Below, piece after piece: positions 1-4,895 of a stretch of DNA of 16,255 nt. The DNA lies in contig DHGD01000140.1 in NCBI GenBank assembly GCA_002402575.1, positions 1 to 16,255 on the forward strand, read 5' to 3'. This stretch comes from Syntrophomonas sp. UBA4807 (GTDB taxonomy: Bacteria > Bacillota > Syntrophomonadia > Syntrophomonadales > Syntrophomonadaceae). Positions within the stretch are counted from its first letter, which is position 1. The number at the start of each line of letters is the position of its first letter. A program made the position numbers and the translations under genes. Below the pieces are notes generated by a model. The model did not search any database, was not told the DNA's origin, and saw only the letters and a program-made list of their open reading frames with translations.

Positions 1-1103
1 TCGATTCCCAGGCCGTCCAGGCGCTGTTCTTCGCTCATGCCGCCCAGAGTGGTCACTGACAGCACCTGAGTCTGGCCGCGGGTGAATAAACCGGAGCCAT
101 GCGGTCTGGGCAGGAAACCCACCTCACAGCTGACCGGCCTGATTTCTTTTAAGGTGCGCCCGTCTACCCGTTCTCCATCCTCCAGGGCCATCTTGCGCAC
201 GATCTCTTTCAGCATGGCATCGACTAGTGATCCCACCTGTTTGAGCTGTTCCGGGTAGATATCCGCGAAATGCTCGATGATGCTGGAGCCAGCCTTGTCC
301 ATATCGGCTTCGCGGGCTTTTTTGTCGGGGTTGCGCACCGCTTGATTCAACAGTTCATAAGCGTAAGCACGGACGGCTGCTTCCAGCTCTTCGTCAACCT
401 TGGGGGCAATGACCGCCATTTTGGGCTGTCCCAGAGCGGCGATGATGGGCTCCTGGAAGGCCACTATCTTCTTGATTTCTTCATGAGCGAAGAAGATGGC
501 GTCTATCATGGTCTGTTCAGGCACCTCATTGGCGCTGCCCTCCACCATCATTATGGCCTCTTTGGTTCCCGCCACCGCCATATGCAGGTCTGACCGGCGT
601 GACTGTTCCACCGTGGGGTTGATGACCAGCTGTCCGTCTACCAGACCTACAATGACCGCCGCCAGAGGGCCATTGAAAGGAATGTTGGATATGCCCACTG
701 CCAGCGAGGCACCGATAATAGCAGTAACATCAGGGGTGTTATCCTTATCCACTGACAACACCGTGGCTACTACGTGGATGTCGTTCTTGAACCCTTTGGG
801 GAACAGGGGACGGATGGGCCGGTCGATCTGGCGGGCCGACAAGGTGGCCAGTTCGGTGGCGCGGCCTTCGCGCTTGATAAATCCGCCGGGGATCTTGCCA
901 GCGGCGTATTGCTTTTCTTCATAGTCTACCGTGAGGGGAAAGAAATCAATGCCCTCGCGGGGCTCTTTTGAGGCTGTGGCGGTAACCAATACCACGGTGT
1001 CACCGTACCTGATCAAGGCTGCGCCATTGGCCTGTTTGGCTACCTGCCCGATCTCTACGACCAAGTTCCGGCCTGCAATTTCTGTTGTATATCTGTTGAC
1101 GAT
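1..1103 (-). CDS. pnp: Polyribonucleotide nucleotidyltransferase (PNPase), N-terminal ~367 residues, 3' end cut by window
   Basis: PNPase degrades RNA 3' to 5' using phosphate, releasing nucleoside diphosphates, and is a trimeric enzyme of cytoplasmic mRNA turnover. The visible part has the first RNase PH-like core with the family signatures YGDTVVLVTATASKEPREG, FFPLTVDYEEK, GKIPGGFIKREGR and IDRPIRPLFPKGF. It is followed by the helical linker and the beginning of the second RNase PH core (LPRPHGSGLFTRGQTQ). About half of the usual ~700 residues are present. It follows rpsO, as in many bacteria. The reading frame has no stop but also no ATG, GTG or TTG near the expected N-terminus. The SD-like AAGGAGG ends at 1112, and 8 nt later lies ATC (1103-1101), giving I/M-VNRYTTEIAGR. 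I placed the start there. An in-frame TTG 13 codons further in would delete the first conserved beta strand. Identity is certain; the exact start is not. Confidence 0.95.
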   Translation of the reverse strand, partial: MVNRYTTEIAGRNLVVEIGQVAKQANGAALIRYGDTVVLVTATASKEPREGIDFFPLTVDYEEKQYAAGKIPGGFIKREGRATELATLSARQIDRPIRPLFPKGFKNDIHVVATVLSVDKDNTPDVTAIIGASLAVGISNIPFNGPLAAVIVGLVDGQLVINPTVEQSRRSDLHMAVAGTKEAIMMVEGSANEVPEQTMIDAIFFAHEEIKKIVAFQEPIIAALGQPKMAVIAPKVDEELEAAVRAYAYELLNQAVRNPDKKAREADMDKAGSSIIEHFADIYPEQLKQVGSLVDAMLKEIVRKMALEDGERVDGRTLKEIRPVSCEVGFLPRPHGSGLFTRGQTQVLSVTTLGGMSEEQRLDGLGI

Positions 1104-1122
1104 TGTCTTTTCCTCCTTCCTA

Positions 1123-1137
1123 ATATGCCAGGCATAT
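1123..1137 (-). promoter_or_regulatory. Small inverted repeat just upstream of the pnp ribosome binding site
   Basis: ATATGCC-a-GGCATAT is a perfect 7+1+7 inverted repeat; as a real hairpin it would be a 5-bp stem with a 5-nt loop. It ends a few bases before the AGGAAGGAGG ribosome binding site of pnp. It could be part of a PNPase or RNase-processing control region, which is inference by analogy with the E. coli rpsO-pnp gap. The stem is A/T-rich and short, so stability is modest. Confidence 0.45.
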
Positions 1138-1143
1138 ATAGTG

Positions 1144-1165
1144 AAAGAGCGGCATGCCGCTCTTT
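1144..1165 (-). terminator. Perfect 22-nt palindrome right after rpsO: processing or weak terminator hairpin
   Basis: AAAGAGCGGC-AT-GCCGCTCTTT is a perfect palindrome that begins inside the rpsO TAA stop codon. As RNA it would fold to a 9-bp stem with a CATG loop. On the minus strand it is followed by CACTATATA rather than a run of T, so it is not a textbook intrinsic terminator. In many bacteria the rpsO-pnp gap carries a leaky terminator and/or RNase III cleavage hairpin. This sits in the equivalent place and probably protects the rpsO 3' end or tunes pnp expression (inference). Confidence 0.6.
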
Positions 1166-1433
1166 ATCTGCGTAAACCCAACCGGGTAACGATGGCACGA
1201 TACCGGTCAAAATTCTTGTTCTTCAGATAGTCCAATAGAGACCGCCTCTGGCCTACCATTTTAAGCAGTCCGCGACGGGAGTGAAAATCTTTTTTATTGG
1301 CCTTAAGATGTTCATTAAGGTAGTTGATACGCTCCGTTAAAATGGCAATCTGCACTTCCGGGGAGCCAGTATCGCTTTCATGCACCTGAAAGGTCTTGAT
1401 AAGTTCCTGCTTTCTTTCCGGCGATAGTGACAC
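1164..1433 (-). CDS. rpsO: 30S ribosomal protein S15
   Basis: S15 binds 16S rRNA helices 20-22 early in 30S assembly and also contacts 23S rRNA in an intersubunit bridge. Family signatures are plain: ESDTGSPEVQIAILT, HSRRGLLKMVGQRR and the C-terminal RLGLRR. The open frame continues to an ATG at 1466 (100 codons), but I choose GTG at 1433. An excellent SD (AAAAGGAGGTGA, 1439-1450) lies 8 nt before this GTG and would be inside the coding region of the longer version. The resulting protein is exactly 89 residues, starting MSLSPERK like E. coli MSLSTEA, and 89 is the family's usual length. The ATG at 1466 has no recognisable SD. The gene has its own promoter and a structured leader. Function is certain; the GTG start is very likely. 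Confidence 0.97.
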   Translation of the reverse strand: MSLSPERKQELIKTFQVHESDTGSPEVQIAILTERINYLNEHLKANKKDFHSRRGLLKMVGQRRSLLDYLKNKNFDRYRAIVTRLGLRR

Positions 1434-1622
1434 GTGTTTCACCTCCTTTTTTCGCTTAATCGCCATAAACCAAGCTCAGCGTCGGTGACTCGCCGCCCTA
1501 GCCTATGGTTCCGTCTCACTGTAAATACTATTGCTGCCTGCAGGCACTGACACACCTGTTTTAGGCTCTTATTATGATTATTCCAGTGAGATACCATATT
1601 TATACCTTTGGCCTGATGACCA
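1434..1622 (-). promoter_or_regulatory. Structured 5' leader of rpsO, candidate S15 autoregulatory RNA
   Basis: About 190 nt separate the predicted transcription start from the rpsO GTG. Three helices can be drawn. (1) A long-range stem pairs TATGGT (1593-1598) with ACCATA (1504-1509), continued by TCTCACTG (1584-1591) with CAGTGAGA (1514-1521). (2) Inside it is a 12-nt palindrome TGCCTGCAGGCA (1535-1546). (3) A downstream stem pairs AACCA (1506-1510) plus GGCT (1500-1503) with AGCT (1473-1476) plus TGGTT (1468-1472). Helices 1 and 3 share bases 1506-1509, so they compete. S15 represses its own mRNA by binding leader structures in E. coli and Geobacillus (established). That this leader does so is inference from position and structure. 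Confidence 0.5.
1441..1450 (-). promoter_or_regulatory. Strong Shine-Dalgarno that fixes the rpsO start at GTG 1433
   Basis: AAAAGGAGGT, continued by GA, is nearly fully complementary to the 3' end of 16S rRNA. GGAGG ends 8 nt before GTG at 1433. It falls within the extra N-terminal codons of the longer ATG-initiated frame, which argues against that longer start. Confidence 0.85.
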
Positions 1623-1626
1623 AGGT
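1604..1626 (-). other. Hairpin 20 nt after ribF, no U-tract
   Basis: ACC-TTGGTC-ATCA-GGCCAA-A-GGT forms a 9-bp stem with one bulged A, one G-U wobble and an ATCA tetraloop. It begins 19 nt past the ribF stop. What follows is TATAAATATGG, not a T-run, so I do not call it a terminator. It may stabilise the ribF mRNA 3' end. It also straddles the predicted rpsO transcription start. Confidence 0.4.
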
Positions 1627-1628
1627 AA

Positions 1629-1657
1629 ATTGTAGCACAGTGGTTTTAGATTGTAAA
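1629..1657 (-). promoter_or_regulatory. Predicted sigma-A promoter for rpsO(-pnp)
   Basis: TTTACA (1652-1657) and TACAAT (1629-1634) are separated by 17 nt and match 5/6 of the consensus in each box. The -10 is preceded by TGC, an extended -10 motif. The -35 lies within the last codons of ribF. The start would be near 1622, about 190 nt before the rpsO GTG, allowing rpsO and pnp to be expressed separately from the upstream operon. Confidence 0.65.
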
Positions 1658-2602
1658 CGCACCGTCATTGGGGAAGGACTTCAGTAATTTTGCGGCCTCA
1701 TCCCGGTCGGTTCCGATCTGTCGCACCAAAGCGTCGACACCCGCGAATTTCTGTTCATCACGCAGTCGGGTGGTGAAATAAAGCCGGAGCGGTCTGCCGT
1801 AAATATCCCCTTCAAAATCGATCAGGTGGGCCTCAATAGAAACTGGATATTCTGGGTGAAAGGTCGGTTTGCTGCCGATGTTGACCACTGCTTTTACCAT
1901 CTTGGCCCCCATCCGCGCCCAGGCGGCATACACCCCATTACCGGGTATGACCAAATCCGGGCAGACTCCCAGATTAGCAGTGGGAAAGCCGATCTGCCGC
2001 CCCCTTTTCTCACCCTCGATAACCACCCCTTCCACCATGGGCAGATAGCCCAGCAACTCGGCGGCGTATTCGATATCCCCAGCTTCTATGGCCTGGCGGA
2101 CCAAAGTGCTGGAGATGACTTCGTTGCCCTGTTTTACCGGGGGAATGACATACACTGCGAACCCGAATTTTTTGCCGAAATCCTCCAGCAATTCCGGGGT
2201 TCCAGCGCCTTTGAAGCCAAAGGAGTAGTTAAAGCCCACAAAAACAGCTTTTACCGCCAGTCTTTCTACTAAAATGCCCTTGGCAAAACTTTCCGGGGCC
2301 AAATGGGCTATGTCGACTGAAAAGGAGTTGTATATTAACATATCCAACCCCAGGGCTTCCAACAGCTCTGCTCTCATTTCGGCAGTAACCAGCAGTTTCA
2401 AGTCTCTATGGGGAAACAAAACCTTGACCGGATGCGGTTCGAAGATAAAGGCGGCGGCGGCGCCATTATTATCCCGGGCGGTTTTTACCACATTTTTCAT
2501 CAATTGCTGATGACCGCGGTGCAGACCGTCGAAATTGCCCAAAGCAAGATACAGCGGTCGGCCGTCGCTTTTATAATTTTCGATCTCTCTTATGATCTGC
2601 AT
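1646..2602 (-). CDS. ribF: Bifunctional riboflavin kinase / FMN adenylyltransferase (FAD synthetase)
   Basis: RibF phosphorylates riboflavin to FMN with ATP, then adenylylates FMN to FAD. At 318 residues it has the usual bifunctional length. The N-terminal nucleotidyltransferase domain has the GNFDGLHRGH motif (residues 22-31) and ISSTLVR (163-169), the usual adenylyl-transfer signatures. The C-terminal kinase domain shows EKRGRQIGFPTANLG (198-212), GVYA (223-226), NIGSKPTF (241-248) and a Glu in SIEAHL (E257) at the expected catalytic-base position. The ATG at 2602 starts the protein just ahead of the first strand, with an AAGGG element upstream. The gene lies 26 nt downstream of truB in the usual Firmicute order truB-ribF-rpsO. 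The rpsO promoter sits in its final codons. Confidence 0.96.
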   Translation of the reverse strand: MQIIREIENYKSDGRPLYLALGNFDGLHRGHQQLMKNVVKTARDNNGAAAAFIFEPHPVKVLFPHRDLKLLVTAEMRAELLEALGLDMLIYNSFSVDIAHLAPESFAKGILVERLAVKAVFVGFNYSFGFKGAGTPELLEDFGKKFGFAVYVIPPVKQGNEVISSTLVRQAIEAGDIEYAAELLGYLPMVEGVVIEGEKRGRQIGFPTANLGVCPDLVIPGNGVYAAWARMGAKMVKAVVNIGSKPTFHPEYPVSIEAHLIDFEGDIYGRPLRLYFTTRLRDEQKFAGVDALVRQIGTDRDEAAKLLKSFPNDGAFTI

Positions 2603-2628
2603 AATCCAATCCCTTCCCGGTCACGATT

Positions 2629-3531
2629 TCAATGGAATACCCGCAATGGAATCAGCCAGGCCTGGCCATGGCCGACTTCAATACGCCCGATTCCGGCCAG
2701 TTCGCCCTGGCGGTTATGGATGCGCAGCTGCGGGATGTTTTCGTAATAATCCACGGCCAGGCTCCTGCCGTGCCATAACCAGTTCTCTTCCTGGTCGTTC
2801 TGCAGCCGGTACAACGGCCAATCTCCTAAGGGGTAATCCACGGGCAAAAGTACTTTCTGCAATTCTTGTTCCCCCGACAGCAGGGTTTCTAAAGCAACTG
2901 CTCCATCGATTCCGAACGGTCCGTCCTCAAGCCGGCGCAGGCTGTTCATATAGGCTCCGGCGCCCAGTTGCTCACCGATATCCCGGCACAAGCTGCGGAT
3001 GTAGGTGCCCGGTGAGCACGAGACATCAATTTTTATCTCCGGCAGGGTCCCAGTAAGGTTGATATCTAAGAGGGTGAGACGGTATATATTGACCTTGCGG
3101 GGAGCACGCTCCACAACTTGGCCTCTCCTAGCCAGATCGTAAAGACGCCGTCCTTGATGGTGCAGGGCTGAATACATCGGGGGCACCTGTTCTATCTGGC
3201 CGGTAAATCCCTGCAATATTCCCTCCAGGGCAGAGATAGCAAAATCGCTGCGGCCGGTCAGGGTCACATGTCCCCAGGCATCCTCGGTATCGGATACCCC
3301 TCCCAGGCACATCCCCGCCAGGTAGCGTTTGCGATTTTTCTCCATTAAACTGATAATGCGGGTGGCATTGCCCAGGGCTACCGGCAGGACCCCGGTGGCC
3401 ATCGGGTCCAGTGTGCCCAAGTGTCCGATTTTGTTCTTTTTGGGCAATAGTTTTTTAAGGCGCCTCAATACATCGGCGGAGGTAAATCCGGCCGGTTTGT
3501 CGATATTCAAAAAGCCATGCCAGCTCAGCAT
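2629..3531 (-). CDS. truB: tRNA pseudouridine(55) synthase
   Basis: TruB isomerises U55 in the T-loop of tRNAs to pseudouridine and acts as a tRNA folding chaperone. The catalytic motif GTLDPMATGVLP is present, with the nucleophile Asp at residue 42. The N-terminal GFLNIDKPAGFTSADV and the KRYLAGMCLGGVSDTEDAWG and GTYIRSLCRDIG motifs are all typical. Length is 300 residues, normal for the family with a C-terminal PUA-like extension. The ATG overlaps the end of nrnA by 7 nt (ATGCTGA), so the two genes are probably translationally coupled. An AAGGATG element lies just before the start. It is followed by ribF, the standard order in Firmicutes. Confidence 0.96.
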   Translation of the reverse strand: MLSWHGFLNIDKPAGFTSADVLRRLKKLLPKKNKIGHLGTLDPMATGVLPVALGNATRIISLMEKNRKRYLAGMCLGGVSDTEDAWGHVTLTGRSDFAISALEGILQGFTGQIEQVPPMYSALHHQGRRLYDLARRGQVVERAPRKVNIYRLTLLDINLTGTLPEIKIDVSCSPGTYIRSLCRDIGEQLGAGAYMNSLRRLEDGPFGIDGAVALETLLSGEQELQKVLLPVDYPLGDWPLYRLQNDQEENWLWHGRSLAVDYYENIPQLRIHNRQGELAGIGRIEVGHGQAWLIPLRVFH

Positions 3532-4487
3532 ACATCCTTAACCCGGGCCAGTATCCGGGCCGCCGCTTCCTCCAGGCTTCCCTTCAGACTGGCTCCTGCG
3601 GCCAGGCGATGTCCGCCGCCGCCAAACTCGCGCGCCAGGCTGGCCACGTCAACCCGGCCCCGGGAACGAAAGCCCACTTTCACCTGCCCGGGGGCCACCT
3701 CTCTGAATAGCAGTCCCACTTCCACTCCGCTTATCATGCGGGTGTAGTTTATTATCCCTTCGGGGTGATAATCGCGGGCATCGGCCTGGACAGCTTCATC
3801 CAGGCTAAGGCACATCCAGGCTACCTTGCCGTCTTCGCTTAAGCCCAAATGCTGCAGGGCGTACTTCAATAGCACCACCTCTTTGAGGGGTTTGGACTCA
3901 AACAGATTGTTGCGGGCCAGTTCCACACTGGCCCCGCTTTTAAGCAACTCGGCTCCGATCTGCATGGTGAGGCTGGTGGTGTTGCTGTTTAAAAAGCGGC
4001 CTGTGTCCATAATGAGGCCCGCATACAGGCAATTAGCGATGTCCGCGGTTATGGGCACGGCCATTATATTCAAGAGCCGGTATATTATTTCGGCGCAAGC
4101 GGCCGCCTGCGTATCCACAAAATTGTAGTCTCCAAAAAGGCTGTTGCCGGGGTGATGGTCAATGTTTATCACCAGCTGGGCCCCAGCCAAGGCCTCTCGC
4201 ACCACCTGGTCCACCCGGCACTGATCAGAGCAATCCAGCCACACCGCGGCAAAGCCGCCCCGTTCCACCTTCTGAGGCGCCTTGATGTCCTTCCACGAGG
4301 GCAGGTAGTGGTATATTACCGGCACCGGGTTTTCCAGCATCATTTCCACCCTTTTGCCTAGGGCGCGTAAGGCGCAAGCCAGCCCCAGCATGGAGCCGAT
4401 GCAGTCCCCGTCGGGTATGGCATGTCCCACCAACACCAGATCCTGTTGTTGCAGCAATTGGCTGGCGATATCCTCAAGCTGGTTCAT
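3525..4487 (-). CDS. nrnA: DHH-family nano-RNase / pAp phosphatase
   Basis: NrnA removes 2-5-nt RNA fragments and can dephosphorylate pAp; it does the work of oligoribonuclease in Firmicutes. The DHH phosphoesterase motifs are in order (numbered from the GTG at 4490): HAIPDGDCIGS (23-33), LDCSD (D86), DHHPGN with the name-giving DHH at 111-113, and MDTGR (D162). The DHHA1 substrate-binding motif GGGGHRLAAGAS is near residues 290-301. Length is about 320, usual for the family. I take ATG at 4487, sharing its A with the rbfA stop in TGATG; GTG at 4490 (GTGA overlap) is equally possible. Either way it is translationally coupled to rbfA. The role next to RNA-processing and 30S-maturation genes is conserved in this cluster. 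Confidence 0.95.
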   Translation of the reverse strand: MNQLEDIASQLLQQQDLVLVGHAIPDGDCIGSMLGLACALRALGKRVEMMLENPVPVIYHYLPSWKDIKAPQKVERGGFAAVWLDCSDQCRVDQVVREALAGAQLVINIDHHPGNSLFGDYNFVDTQAAACAEIIYRLLNIMAVPITADIANCLYAGLIMDTGRFLNSNTTSLTMQIGAELLKSGASVELARNNLFESKPLKEVVLLKYALQHLGLSEDGKVAWMCLSLDEAVQADARDYHPEGIINYTRMISGVEVGLLFREVAPGQVKVGFRSRGRVDVASLAREFGGGGHRLAAGASLKGSLEEAAARILARVKDVC

Positions 4488-4855
4488 CACTCTTTTGCAG
4501 TGCCTTCTTCCTGTTTGATTTCATCCAACAGGGATGAGATACGGATGCCGTGTTCAATGGACTTGTCCAGGCGGAACTCCAGCTCCGGGGCGTGGCGCAA
4601 CTGTACTCCCCGGGCCAATTCGGTGCGCACAAAACCTTTGGCCTTTTCCAGCACCTTCATGATTTCCTGCTGTTTTTCTTCATTGCCCAGGATGCTGATA
4701 TTGACCCGGGCATGGCCCAAATCGGGGCTGACATCCACCCGGGTGACTGATACCGTGGAAAAATCGACCCTGGGGTCTTTGATCTGTTCCCGCATAATCT
4801 GAGCCAGAAGTCGCTGTATTTCCACCGACATTCTTTCCTGGCGTCGTTTGCTCAT
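4487..4855 (-). CDS. rbfA: 30S ribosome-binding factor A
   Basis: RbfA is a small KH-fold protein that binds immature 30S subunits and helps 16S rRNA 5'-end maturation, including during cold adaptation. The 122-residue length and motifs fit: RRQERMSVEIQRLLAQIM at the N-terminus, IKDPRV, VTRVDVSPDLGHARVNIS, and the C-terminal region with PELEFRLDKSIEHGIRIS. It begins 40 nt after the infB stop, with a purine-rich GGGGGAAA ahead of the ATG. YlxP, a small protein often encoded between infB and rbfA in Firmicutes, is absent here. Confidence 0.96.
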   Translation of the reverse strand: MSKRRQERMSVEIQRLLAQIMREQIKDPRVDFSTVSVTRVDVSPDLGHARVNISILGNEEKQQEIMKVLEKAKGFVRTELARGVQLRHAPELEFRLDKSIEHGIRISSLLDEIKQEEGTAKE

Positions 4856-4895
4856 AACATTTCCCCCTGTAATGACACTCCCTCGGCTCGGTTCT

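Noticed and set aside
1604..1626. Terminator after ribF
   Set aside because: The hairpin is decent but is followed by TATAAATATGG with no T-run, so I list it only as a hairpin.
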